From an uncultured Prevotellaceae bacterium (GTDB lineage Bacteria > Bacteroidota > Bacteroidia > Bacteroidales > Muribaculaceae): 36,696 nt of DNA. Positions 18,339 through 26,877 of the stretch are shown piece by piece. How positions within the stretch are numbered: the stretch's first letter is position 1; each line of letters opens with the position of its first letter. The position numbers and the translations under genes are program-made. Below the pieces are notes generated by a model. The model did not search any database and was not told the origin of the DNA. It saw only the letters and a program-made list of their open reading frames with translations. The stretch is from the NCBI GenBank assembly GCA_900320245.1, contig ONRP01000041.1, positions 1 to 36,696 of the forward strand, in the 5' to 3' direction.

Positions 18339-18995
18339 TCACTCTTTCTCGCCGTAGAGCAGGTCGCCGCAGTCGCCCAAACCTGGCACGATGTAACTGT
18401 GCTCGTTGAGTTCGTTGTCGATATCACAGGTCCACAGCGTGGTCTTGTCCTCGGGCAGGTGCTGGCGCACCACCTCAATGGCCTTGGGCGTGGCCACTAC
18501 GCTGGCCACATGGATGTGCTCGGGATGACCCTTGGTCACCAGAGCCTGGTAGGCGAGTTCCATCGACGAGCCGGTGGCGAGCATCGGGTCAACGATGACC
18601 AGCGTCTTGCCGTCGAGGCGCGGGCTGGCGATATACTCGATGTGAACGACAAAGTCGTCAGTCTTGGGGAAGTATTTCCTGTAAGCCGACACAAAGGCGT
18701 TTTCGGCACCGTCAAAGAAATTCAGGAAGCCCTCGTGGAACGGCAGACCGGCACGCAACAGCGTGGCAAGCACCACACGGTCGGCCAGCACATTGCACTG
18801 CTTCACACCCAGCGGTGTGGTCACCCCAACGGTCTCGTACTGGAGTTTCTTGGAGATTTCATAGGCCATAATCTGACCCAAACGCTGGATATTAGCGCGG
18901 AAACGCAGGCGCTCTTGCTGCAAATCCTTATTGCGGATTTCGCTCATGAACTGTCCCACAAGCGAGTTTTGGTCACACAAGTTGATGATTTCCAT
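18339..18995 (-). CDS. upp: uracil phosphoribosyltransferase
   Basis: This 218-residue enzyme salvages uracil to UMP using PRPP. The PRPP-binding motif VIVDPMLATGSS is near residue 132, and the C-terminal uracil-binding YIVPGLGDCGDLLYG segment is intact; LLRAGLPF is the conserved early block. The length is usual for the family. It lies 8 bp behind ribF and probably shares its transcript. Confidence 0.95.
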   Translation of the reverse strand: MEIINLCDQNSLVGQFMSEIRNKDLQQERLRFRANIQRLGQIMAYEISKKLQYETVGVTTPLGVKQCNVLADRVVLATLLRAGLPFHEGFLNFFDGAENAFVSAYRKYFPKTDDFVVHIEYIASPRLDGKTLVIVDPMLATGSSMELAYQALVTKGHPEHIHVASVVATPKAIEVVRQHLPEDKTTLWTCDIDNELNEHSYIVPGLGDCGDLLYGEKE

Positions 18996-19003
18996 TTGTC
19001 TCT

Positions 19004-19945
19004 TTATTGTTTAGTGGTTAAGTATTCTTGCAGTAATGCTCTGGCATTGTCACGGTCCTTGGTGAGTTGGCGCTTGAGTTCGTCCAGGCCGCACATTTTG
19101 AATTCCAGCCTCAGGAAACTGATGAACTCGAGCGTGATGTCCATGCCGTAGATGTCTTCGTCGAAGTCGAACAGGTTGACCTCGATGCTCAGCCGGGTGC
19201 CGTTGTCCAGCGTGGGACGGCGACCGATGTTGGTCATTCCCTGTAAACGCTTCCCGCCCACATAGGCCAGCACAGCGTAGGCGCCATTGTGGGGCAGCAG
19301 CACATCGGGGTTGATTTCGCCCACATTGGCCGTTGGGAAACCCAGTCCCCTGCCGTTGTGGAAACCATGCACCACCTTGCCCTTGAGCACATGGGGGCGG
19401 CCCATGCAATGCATCGCGTCCACCACCCTGCCGGCAGCGATGAGCCCCCTGACAATCGTGGAACTAACGGGTGCATAGCGGCCCAGGTACTCGGGAGCCT
19501 TGACCACCTCGACGCCCAGTTGGCGCCCATGGCGGCAATAGTCCTCAAAGGTCTCTCCCCGGTTGTGGCCGAAACGGTGGTTATAGCCCGCCACAAGCAT
19601 GCTCACGCCATAGCGGTCGCGCAACAGTTCAATGAACTGCGACGAGTCGAGTTGGGCCAATTCGGGGGTGAAATCAAGGGGCATCAGCAGGTCGGGGCCG
19701 AGGGCACCGATTTGGTCCATGCGGTCCTCGGGCGGCATAATCAGTTTGAAGTCCGCATCAGGGCACAGGACCTGGCGCGGATGCCGCAAAAACGTGATGA
19801 CGAGTGACTGCTTGCCCTGGGCGGCGGCCTGCTGCTTGAGGAAATCGACCAGTGTGGCGTGTCCACGGTGCACACCGTCAAACATGCCTATTGTAGCGAC
19901 TGTGCTGCCTGCCGGCAGGCGGTCGGTTTCGCCCAGAACCTTCAT
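19004..19945 (-). CDS. ribF: bifunctional riboflavin kinase / FAD synthetase
   Basis: This 313-residue enzyme phosphorylates riboflavin to FMN and adenylates FMN to FAD. The N-terminal nucleotidyltransferase domain has IGMFDGVHRGH (residues 19-29) and the SSTIVRGL signature; the C-terminal kinase domain has GRGLGFPTANV and the GMTNIGRRPT segment. Both sites look complete. It lies between the dehydrogenase gene and upp. Its FAD product is the cofactor of the downstream NadB. Confidence 0.95.
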   Translation of the reverse strand: MKVLGETDRLPAGSTVATIGMFDGVHRGHATLVDFLKQQAAAQGKQSLVITFLRHPRQVLCPDADFKLIMPPEDRMDQIGALGPDLLMPLDFTPELAQLDSSQFIELLRDRYGVSMLVAGYNHRFGHNRGETFEDYCRHGRQLGVEVVKAPEYLGRYAPVSSTIVRGLIAAGRVVDAMHCMGRPHVLKGKVVHGFHNGRGLGFPTANVGEINPDVLLPHNGAYAVLAYVGGKRLQGMTNIGRRPTLDNGTRLSIEVNLFDFDEDIYGMDITLEFISFLRLEFKMCGLDELKRQLTKDRDNARALLQEYLTTKQ

Positions 19946-19995
19946 TCTCTGTTATTTAAACTTCCTAACTATAGTGAATAACCCGCTGTGGACTG

Positions 19996-20880
19996 TCACT
20001 TATCGATGTACTCCTTGAGAATGCGCATCGTGTCGTTGCACACCCTGATGAACATCTCGCGGTTCTTGAGCATCGTCGAGGTCTTCACCTGCTTGTCGGC
20101 ACCCGAGAACAGGTAACCCGTGTCCTTGCTCTCGAGGGCGCGCAAGGTGGGCACCACGCCGGCCTCGGGGCTCGGGATGTTGCGGCTCAGGTAGTCGGGC
20201 ACGCGGTCAATCCAGCGCGACATGGCAATGGCGCCGCTCTTCAGCAGACCCGGGTTGACGCAGTTCACCGACACGCGACGCGTCTTCATCACACTCGACA
20301 TATAGATCGAGAACAAAGTGAGGGCCAACTTGCTCTGGGCATAGGCACCCCACGGCGTGAAGTGGGACACGGCAGGGAACTCATAGGGCAACGTCACAAA
20401 ACGACGCGACACGCTGGTCGACAAGATGATGTGGCCTTCCTCCTCGATGAGCGGATAGACCTGCATCGACAACAGCACGGTGCTCAAGTAGTTGACTTGA
20501 ACAGCATGCTCAAAGCCGTTCTCTGAAATCTCGCTGCGGCGGGGCAGCAGACCGGCATTGTTGATCAGTGCCGCCACAGGACGGTTCAACGCCCGCAGCC
20601 GCGCCACGAAGTCATTGACCAATTCAAAGGAGTTCAAGTCCAACTGCAGGCACGAGATGTCCTTGTTGCGGGTGAGCGTGCGCAGTTGCGCGGCATAACT
20701 CTCGGCCTTCTGGATATCGCGGCTGGCCAACAGCACCGCCTTGCCCTGTTCGGCAAGTTTGCGGGTAATCACACTGCCCATGCTGTCGGTAGAACCCGTG
20801 ACGATATACAACGGCTTCTCCTGTTCAGCCATGATTTTGTCGTTATCGGTCATCATATCATAGTTTTTTGTTGGGTTCAT
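19996..20880 (-). CDS. short-chain dehydrogenase/reductase
   Basis: This 294-residue classical-type SDR has an N-terminal cofactor loop TGSTDSMG, the NNAGLL segment, an STSVSRR strand with the catalytic Ser, and YAQSK (YxxxK). The closing part matches the NAD(P)-dependent oxidoreductases related to retinol dehydrogenase-like SDRs; the substrate is unknown. An ATG at 20880 is chosen because the promoter element at 20896-20903 lies inside the longer frame (start 20985), making the first 35 codons untranslated. It leads the unit SDR-ribF-upp-nadB. Confidence 0.85.
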   Translation of the reverse strand: MNPTKNYDMMTDNDKIMAEQEKPLYIVTGSTDSMGSVITRKLAEQGKAVLLASRDIQKAESYAAQLRTLTRNKDISCLQLDLNSFELVNDFVARLRALNRPVAALINNAGLLPRRSEISENGFEHAVQVNYLSTVLLSMQVYPLIEEEGHIILSTSVSRRFVTLPYEFPAVSHFTPWGAYAQSKLALTLFSIYMSSVMKTRRVSVNCVNPGLLKSGAIAMSRWIDRVPDYLSRNIPSPEAGVVPTLRALESKDTGYLFSGADKQVKTSTMLKNREMFIRVCNDTMRILKEYIDK

Positions 20881-20895
20881 AATTGTTCTAACCTG

Positions 20896-20903
20896 CAAAG
20901 TTA
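20896..20903 (-). promoter_or_regulatory. -7 promoter element of the SDR-ribF-upp-nadB unit
   Basis: Minus-strand TAACTTTG matches TAnnTTTG and lies 15 bp before the chosen ATG at 20880. It decides against the longer start. No clear -33. Confidence 0.5.
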
Positions 20904-21087
20904 ATAAAACTCCGCAATAACTCACCTTATATCGCGATAAAAAATGGACTAATTTTCTTTTCGTGCACCTTGGAGCGCGCTTCACTGAGATGAAAATACC
21001 GATTAAGTTGTTAAACCATATCTGATTTTATCGTCTAAAATTAAAAGGCAAGCATTTTGCCTCCAACCCTAAAACATCGTCCATTTT

Positions 21088-23751
21088 ATGAGAAATATCA
21101 TTCTCTCACTCCTACTCATACTAACGGCAGCGGCATCGCTGCCCGCCCAGGATATTGATGCCATATCGGCAAGGATTGACCTGCAGCGCACGGAGTTTCC
21201 TCAAGAGAAAATCCACGTGATGACCGACCAGGGCAGTTATCTGGCAGGAGACACCATCTGGCTGCGCGCCTGGGTGGTGGATGCTGCAAGCCACCAGCCG
21301 GTCAACGCCAGCCAGTTTGTGTATGCCGAACTGGTGTCACCCATCGACTCGGTGACTGCGCGTGTCAAGATTCACCCCGATGCCAATGGGGTGTTCCGGG
21401 GATACCTTCCCCTGGACATCGACCTGCCCGAGGGACGTTACCAATTGACGGCCTACACGATGTTCATGCAGAGTGTGGGCGTGGACTATTTCTACAGCCA
21501 GCCCATCGAGATTGCGGCCTTGCCGTCGTTGCGACAAAGCATCGTCAGCAAGTGTGTGAGATATCAGGACGAGGTGGACGTCACGCTGCGCTACGAGAAC
21601 AAGGCCGACAGCAGCCTGTGCCCCTACAACCAGTTCAATTACGGGACCGGCAGCGACTTCTGGTATGAAAAACAATACCGTAACCGCACCAGTGAAGAAC
21701 ACCTGACCCTCAAGGGCAAAGAGGCCAACCGGTCGGCTATACTGGTGCAGTTTGACCGGTATGCCAAGTACATCGCCCTGCCTCCACAGGAAACCCTCGA
21801 CGTGACCTTTTATCCCGAGGGCGGCTACCTGATCCCTGATGTGGAGAACCTGGTCACTTTCAAGTTGACCAACACCAGCGCAACGTCCCTGTCGCAGGTC
21901 GGGGAATTGGTCGACCAAAACGGGGACGTGGTGACACAACTGCAGGTTGAGCACGATGGAATGGGCCTCATCAGATTCACGCCCCACGGCAACAGCACCT
22001 ACACGGCGCAATGGAGAGATGCCTTCGACGAGACGTTCTCTGTCCCGCTGCCTCAGGTGCGGCAAGACGCCACCGTGCTGCAGGCACGCCGCAGCGATGA
22101 CGGCCTCGTCACGCTATCGGCCGCCGGAGCCAAAAGCAGTGATGGGCTGATTGTGCTGCAACAACGCGGGCTGATGTTAGCCTGCGCGATGGACTCGATG
22201 ACGGTTCGTGAAGCAGATTTGCCGGCCGGGGTCGTGCAGGCAATGCTGTTTGACGAGGATATGCGCTGCCTGAGCGAAAGGCTCTTCTTTGTGGGCGCTT
22301 CATCACCTTCAGAACCCACGGTGTCTACCGACCGCGAGACCTACTCCGACCGCGAGCCTGTGAAGGTCAACGTGGACTTGAGCAGTTTGACGAGCCACAC
22401 GGGCAATTATGCGGTATCGGTTATTGACGGACAAGCCAGCGAGCCATCTGAGGGGAACATTCTTGCAAACTTGTTGCTGCAGAGCGAATTGCGAGGTCGC
22501 ATCAACCAGCCCAATTACTATTTCGAGCAAGGCGACACCATCGACAGGAAGCAGCGCGAGCACCATCTGGATTTGCTTATGCTCACCCAAGGCTGGCGAC
22601 GTTATGACATTCCCCGTGTGCTGCGAGGACGTCTTGCCGAGCCTCAGTACCCCATCGAGATGTCACAGGTGGTGACTGGCCGTGTCCTGAGCGATTGGCG
22701 CAAGAAGCCGGTGGCCGGTGGCAAGGTCAGCCTGATTGCCCCCCGTGTGGGATACAGTTCAGTGACTTTTACCGACTCATTGGGTGAATTTGCCATCAAT
22801 ATGCCGCTGCTGCCCGATAGCGTGGATTGTGTCGTGATGGCCGAGAACATCAAGGGGAAAAAACAGATGAACCTGGAACTGGACGACGAACAGTATCCCT
22901 CGACCTACTACACGACACCCGAGAAGTCCATTTCGGCGGCACCCACTTTCAGCGATGACCAGTTGTGGAGATTGGAACACAGCGGTGACTGGAGGCACAT
23001 CATCCTCAACGAACTGATGGTGACGGCCTACAGGCCCCGGCACCATTCCAACGAACGCAACCCCTATAACCTGACCAACAGAAAAATCAAGGAAAAGGAT
23101 ATCACGACACTGGATGGTGTAGCACGGGAAATCCCAAACCTCATGGTGATGGGCGGCTCGCTCTATACCCCTGGCGGCAGGGCCAAAGACCACGTGACCA
23201 TCTATGTTGACGGGGAGCCGGTTGCAGCAAACTTCGAGACCGACGAGAGCGCCATCAGCCTATTGTCAGAGTACATCTCACCCATTGAGCCGAAACCGCA
23301 AAGCAATATCTTCTTAGGATACCAGGGCACGACTGACCTGTCAGAATTGTCGATTGCACAGAGCATGATTTCGTTCCAGGATGTGGAATACATCTACTTC
23401 GTGAGGAATGCCCATGGTGGTGGCAGCCTCTTTATCGAACACCGCGAGGGATATCTGGGTGACCGCAAGGAGCCCAGCATCTACCTGAGAATCATCCAGC
23501 CCATGGGTGCACAGACTCCAGTCGAATTCTATTCGCCACGGTATGACCAGGGTGATGGGGGCCGCGAACCCGGCTCTGACCTGCGCAAGGTGCTGTACTG
23601 GAATCCCTGCGTGACCGTCAATCAAGACGGAACATCCACGTTTGACTTCTATGCCAGCGATGCCCACAACACCACCTATATCGTCACCATCGAGGGCATC
23701 GGCAATGACGGCACACTCTTCCGCACCACCCACCAGGTGACCAAACGCTGA
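21088..23751 (+). CDS. large exported protein with MG2-like and carboxypeptidase-regulatory-like domains
   Basis: This 887-residue protein has a signal peptide (hydrophobic residues 4-16, cleavage near LPAQD). The N-terminal region (EKIHVMTDQGSYLAGDTIWLRAWV) matches the macroglobulin MG2-like fold, and DVTFYPEGGYLI is the conserved block that follows it in this Bacteroidetes family. Near residues 530-590 a VTGRVLSDWRKKPVAGGKVSL segment resembles a carboxypeptidase-regulatory-like/Ig domain. Residues about 660-760 recall a TonB-receptor plug (LDGVAREIPNLMV, VTIYVDGEPV), but no barrel follows. It is likely periplasmic or outer-membrane associated; its partner is unknown. It stands alone. Confidence 0.8.
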   Translation: MRNIILSLLLILTAAASLPAQDIDAISARIDLQRTEFPQEKIHVMTDQGSYLAGDTIWLRAWVVDAASHQPVNASQFVYAELVSPIDSVTARVKIHPDANGVFRGYLPLDIDLPEGRYQLTAYTMFMQSVGVDYFYSQPIEIAALPSLRQSIVSKCVRYQDEVDVTLRYENKADSSLCPYNQFNYGTGSDFWYEKQYRNRTSEEHLTLKGKEANRSAILVQFDRYAKYIALPPQETLDVTFYPEGGYLIPDVENLVTFKLTNTSATSLSQVGELVDQNGDVVTQLQVEHDGMGLIRFTPHGNSTYTAQWRDAFDETFSVPLPQVRQDATVLQARRSDDGLVTLSAAGAKSSDGLIVLQQRGLMLACAMDSMTVREADLPAGVVQAMLFDEDMRCLSERLFFVGASSPSEPTVSTDRETYSDREPVKVNVDLSSLTSHTGNYAVSVIDGQASEPSEGNILANLLLQSELRGRINQPNYYFEQGDTIDRKQREHHLDLLMLTQGWRRYDIPRVLRGRLAEPQYPIEMSQVVTGRVLSDWRKKPVAGGKVSLIAPRVGYSSVTFTDSLGEFAINMPLLPDSVDCVVMAENIKGKKQMNLELDDEQYPSTYYTTPEKSISAAPTFSDDQLWRLEHSGDWRHIILNELMVTAYRPRHHSNERNPYNLTNRKIKEKDITTLDGVAREIPNLMVMGGSLYTPGGRAKDHVTIYVDGEPVAANFETDESAISLLSEYISPIEPKPQSNIFLGYQGTTDLSELSIAQSMISFQDVEYIYFVRNAHGGGSLFIEHREGYLGDRKEPSIYLRIIQPMGAQTPVEFYSPRYDQGDGGREPGSDLRKVLYWNPCVTVNQDGTSTFDFYASDAHNTTYIVTIEGIGNDGTLFRTTHQVTKR

Positions 23752-23860
23752 ATGCGCCAGCCCTGAATTCCCGGGAAGTGGGATAACGGCCCGCGTCAAG
23801 TATTGGACAAAACAATTATGCTCAAATTGTCCAAAAATCGCTTTTCTAAGATAATTGTCT

Positions 23861-23868
23861 TATCTTTG
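23861..23868 (+). promoter_or_regulatory. -7 promoter element of the esterase-psuK-psuG unit
   Basis: TATCTTTG matches TAnnTTTG and lies 21 bp before the ATG at 23890. It shows that an upstream in-frame ATG (23803) is not used. Confidence 0.5.
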
Positions 23869-23889
23869 CCAAAGAAAACCGGTTTCTTT

Positions 23890-24825
23890 ATGGCAAACAA
23901 GAAGAAAAGCAAAAAATGGCTATGGATCACGCTGGTGATTTTGGGCCTGTTGGCCACAACAGCAGCATTGTCTCTGTGGCCCCGTAACAAGATTCCCACT
24001 GTGAGCCGTGGGACACTGGAACGCTTCCCGCAGTTCCAGTCGCAGTATGTCCCGCCAAGGGATGTCGTCGTCTGGCTGCCAGAGGGTTACAAGACGGGCG
24101 ACTCGTGTGATGTGCTTTACATGCACGACGGGCAGATGTTGTTCGATGCCACCACGACATGGAACGGGAAGGAATGGCGTGTCGATGAGGTGGCGAACAG
24201 TATGATCCAGGACGGCTCCATCAGGCCGTGCATCGTCGTGGGCATCTACAATACCGATGACCGCCTCGCCGAGTATTTCCCCACCAAGACATGGCAGCAC
24301 GTCAGCGAAGCCGACCGGCAGAAAGCCGACATCTCAAAACTCACGGGCGACGCCTATCTGCAATTCATCGTCAAGGAGTTGAAGCCCTTCATCGACGAGC
24401 GTTACAAGCCCTTGACGTCGCGTGAACACACCTTCATGATGGGTTCCAGCATGGGCGGGCTGATTTCGCTCTATGCCCTGTGTGAATACCCGCAGGTGTT
24501 CGGCGGCGTGGCCTGTCTCTCGACCCACTTGTCGATGGCACAATTGCCTAATGGCGTTAGTGGAGACGCATGGGCCGCGGGCTTTAGGGACTATGTGGAC
24601 CAGCATTTGCCCGAGACCAACAGCAGCCTCATCTACATGGACCACGGCACCGTGGATCTTGATGCAAAATACAGTCTCTATCAGGATGAACTCACCAGAG
24701 TCATCTCCTACAAATACTGGGACAATGAACACTTCACTGTACACGTGTATGATGGGCATGGCCATAGCGAGACCTACTGGGCAAAACGCCTTGACGTACC
24801 GCTTTTATACTTACTTGGCAAATAA
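23890..24825 (+). CDS. membrane-anchored esterase (esterase D / enterochelin esterase-like)
   Basis: This 311-residue alpha/beta hydrolase has an N-terminal anchor: a lysine-rich start (MANKKKSKK) then a hydrophobic helix to about residue 30. The LYMHDGQMLFD block is typical of the esterase D/Fes-like family. The nucleophile Ser is in GSSMGG near residue 184, the acid is probably in DHGTVDLD, and the His is in DGHGHSETYW. The rest should face the periplasm. It ends 9 bp before psuK and seems to share its transcript, although the two activities have no obvious link. The substrate is unknown. Confidence 0.85.
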   Translation: MANKKKSKKWLWITLVILGLLATTAALSLWPRNKIPTVSRGTLERFPQFQSQYVPPRDVVVWLPEGYKTGDSCDVLYMHDGQMLFDATTTWNGKEWRVDEVANSMIQDGSIRPCIVVGIYNTDDRLAEYFPTKTWQHVSEADRQKADISKLTGDAYLQFIVKELKPFIDERYKPLTSREHTFMMGSSMGGLISLYALCEYPQVFGGVACLSTHLSMAQLPNGVSGDAWAAGFRDYVDQHLPETNSSLIYMDHGTVDLDAKYSLYQDELTRVISYKYWDNEHFTVHVYDGHGHSETYWAKRLDVPLLYLLGK

Positions 24826-24834
24826 TACCGAAAA

Positions 24835-25737
24835 ATGGACGGATATGTAACTGTTATTGGTGGTGTGAATATGGACATCTCGGCGGCTTTGACAGCGCCG
24901 TTTGTCCCTGCCGACTCGGTGCCGGGGCAGGTGACCCTGGGCTGCGGCGGAGTGGCACGCAACATCGCCCACAACCTGCGGCTGATGGGACACGAGGTGA
25001 AATTCGTGAGCCTCTTTGGCGGCGAGACCTTCGGCGAGATGTGCTGGCGCGAGTGCCAAGCCATCGGGCTGGACCTCACGCTGAGTGAGCGCCGCGAAGG
25101 CCTGCGCAACGGCCTGTACCTGTGTGTCAACGACCAGACAGGCGACATGATTGCCGCCGTCGCCGATACCGACATCGTGGGACACATCACACCCGGTTTC
25201 CTGGAACAGCGCCTTGAGACCATCAACGCATCGGCTCTTGTGATGGCCGACACCAATATCGAAACCGAAACCCTGCTGTACCTCATCGACCACTGCACGG
25301 CACCGCTCATCATCGACGCCGTGAGCACCGCCAAGGCGCCGCGCGTCATCAAGGCGTTGCAGCAGAGCCGGTCACGACAATTGTACGCCCTGAAACTCAA
25401 CCTGCAGGAGGCACAGGCCGTGACCCATTGTCCAACGGCCCAAGAAGCGGCCGTCCGCCTCACGGCCATGGGCAGCGGTCAGGTCTACATCACCCTGGGC
25501 AGCGACGGCGTGTACTGCAGCGACGGCACCCGCCATGAGCACCTGAAAGCCATCCCCTCGCGCGTCATCAACACTACTGGGGCCGGTGATGCCTTTATCG
25601 CCGGCGTGGCCCATGCCCTGATGGGCAACACCCCCTTCCCCGACTGTGCCCAAACAGGACTCAAGGCCGCCCACGCCACCCTGCTCTCGCTCCAAACCGT
25701 CAATCCCGACATCAACGACTATATCCAAGGCATCTGA
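24835..25737 (+). CDS. psuK: pseudouridine kinase (PfkB family)
   Basis: This 300-residue PfkB-family sugar kinase has the N-terminal GGVNMD and GGVARNIAHNL blocks and the C-terminal anion-hole signature NTTGAGDAF. Adjacent psuG makes pseudouridine the likely substrate: PsuK phosphorylates it to pseudouridine 5'-phosphate, which PsuG splits to uracil and ribose 5-phosphate. Kinase specificity is inferred from this pairing. No pseudouridine transporter is visible nearby. Confidence 0.87.
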   Translation: MDGYVTVIGGVNMDISAALTAPFVPADSVPGQVTLGCGGVARNIAHNLRLMGHEVKFVSLFGGETFGEMCWRECQAIGLDLTLSERREGLRNGLYLCVNDQTGDMIAAVADTDIVGHITPGFLEQRLETINASALVMADTNIETETLLYLIDHCTAPLIIDAVSTAKAPRVIKALQQSRSRQLYALKLNLQEAQAVTHCPTAQEAAVRLTAMGSGQVYITLGSDGVYCSDGTRHEHLKAIPSRVINTTGAGDAFIAGVAHALMGNTPFPDCAQTGLKAAHATLLSLQTVNPDINDYIQGI

Positions 25738-25769
25738 TATGTCCAATATATCCTATGTCCAGTTTATCT
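25738..25769 (+). repeat. degenerate word array between psuK and psuG
   Basis: Words tatgtcc, tatatcc, tatgtcc and tttatct begin at 25738, 25747, 25754 and 25763 (spacings 9, 7, 9). It resembles the other word arrays but has no mirrored arm, so it is listed cautiously. Confidence 0.4.
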
Positions 25770-25795
25770 AGTACAACCCTAAAAACCAACAAGAT

Positions 25796-26707
25796 ATGAA
25801 CCAATACCTTTCCATCTCACCCGAAGTGCAGCAGGCACTTGACGAGGGCCGCCCCGTGGTTGCCCTCGAGTCGACCATCATTTCACACGGCATGCCCTAT
25901 CCCCAGAATGTGGAAACGGCCCTCAAAGTCGAGCAGACCATCCGCGACGGCGGTGCCACGCCCGCAACCATTGCCATCATCGGCGGCCGCCTCAAGGCGG
26001 GCTGCACCCCCGAGGAAATCGAATACCTGGGCCGCAAAGGTCAAGCCGTGACCAAGGCGTCGCGCCGCGACCTGCCCGTGCTCATCGCCCGCGGCGAGGA
26101 CGGTGCCACCACCGTGACCACGACGATGATTATCGCTGCCATGGCAGGCATCAAGGTGTTTGCCACCGGTGGCATCGGCGGCGTGCACCGCGGTGCCGAG
26201 ACCACGATGGACATCAGTGCCGACCTCGAGGAACTGGCCATGACACCCGTGATGGTCATCTGCGCCGGCGCCAAGTCCATCCTTGACTTGGGACTCACCC
26301 TGGAATACCTTGAGACCAAGGGTGTGCCGGTCATCGGCTACGGAACCGAGGAACTGCCCGCCTTCTACACCCGTCACAGCGGTTTCAAGGTGGATTACCG
26401 CATCGACACCCCCGAGGACCTGGCCGCCGCTTTCCGCGCCAAACTCGACATGGGGCTGCAGGGCGGCATGCTTGTCACCAACCCCATCCCCGAGGAGTAC
26501 TCGATGCCTGCCGATGTCATCAACAAGGCTATTGACGAGGCCATCGACGAGGCCAACCGCCTGGGCATCCGCGGCAAGGAAACCACTCCCTTCCTCCTGG
26601 CCAAAGTCAAAGACCTCACCGGCGGCGACAGCCTGGCCAGCAACATCCAACTGGTGCTCAACAATGCCCGACTCGCGGCCCGCACGGCTGCCGCGCTCAT
26701 GCGCTAA
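25796..26707 (+). CDS. psuG: pseudouridine-5'-phosphate glycosidase
   Basis: This 303-residue enzyme reversibly splits the C-C glycosidic bond of pseudouridine 5'-phosphate to uracil and ribose 5-phosphate. Diagnostic blocks are ALESTIISHGMPYPQN with the catalytic Glu, TVTTTMIIAAMAGI, FATGGIGGVHRGAE, and CAGAKSILD with the Lys that forms the ribose adduct. The length is typical. The uracil produced could be salvaged by Upp (18339-18995), encoded elsewhere in the window. Confidence 0.95.
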   Translation: MNQYLSISPEVQQALDEGRPVVALESTIISHGMPYPQNVETALKVEQTIRDGGATPATIAIIGGRLKAGCTPEEIEYLGRKGQAVTKASRRDLPVLIARGEDGATTVTTTMIIAAMAGIKVFATGGIGGVHRGAETTMDISADLEELAMTPVMVICAGAKSILDLGLTLEYLETKGVPVIGYGTEELPAFYTRHSGFKVDYRIDTPEDLAAAFRAKLDMGLQGGMLVTNPIPEEYSMPADVINKAIDEAIDEANRLGIRGKETTPFLLAKVKDLTGGDSLASNIQLVLNNARLAARTAAALMR

Positions 26708-26753
26708 TCCAGCACTCAGGCCAGCGTTTCCCGGCCGTTAATCACCCTTATCG

Positions 26754-26786
26754 ACAGGTGCATCACCGTCCCTGTAATCTTTTTTG
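26754..26786 (+). terminator. intrinsic terminator after psuG
   Basis: A short stem ACAGG/CCTGT (26754-26758 with 26771-26775) is followed by a T-run at 26778-26785, 47 bp after the psuG stop. The stem is weak but the position and T-run fit. Confidence 0.5.
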
Positions 26787-26820
26787 TGCATAAATGGGCC
26801 AATAATCAGAGATTATTGCT

Positions 26821-26828
26821 TACTTTTG
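26821..26828 (+). promoter_or_regulatory. -7 promoter element of the zinc-ribbon gene
   Basis: TACTTTTG matches TAnnTTTG, 50 bp before the ATG at 26878. No good -33. Confidence 0.5.
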
Positions 26829-26877
26829 CAGGTTGTAAGTAAACGAAGTATAAAAACCCGATAATAAGACTACGATT

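Noticed and set aside
17781-19151. 456-codon plus-strand frame
   Set aside because: It runs opposite nadB and upp and crosses their gap; the translation has no domain signs.
20881-20985. Upstream start for the short-chain dehydrogenase
   Set aside because: The extra 35 residues are atypical and the -7 element lies within them.
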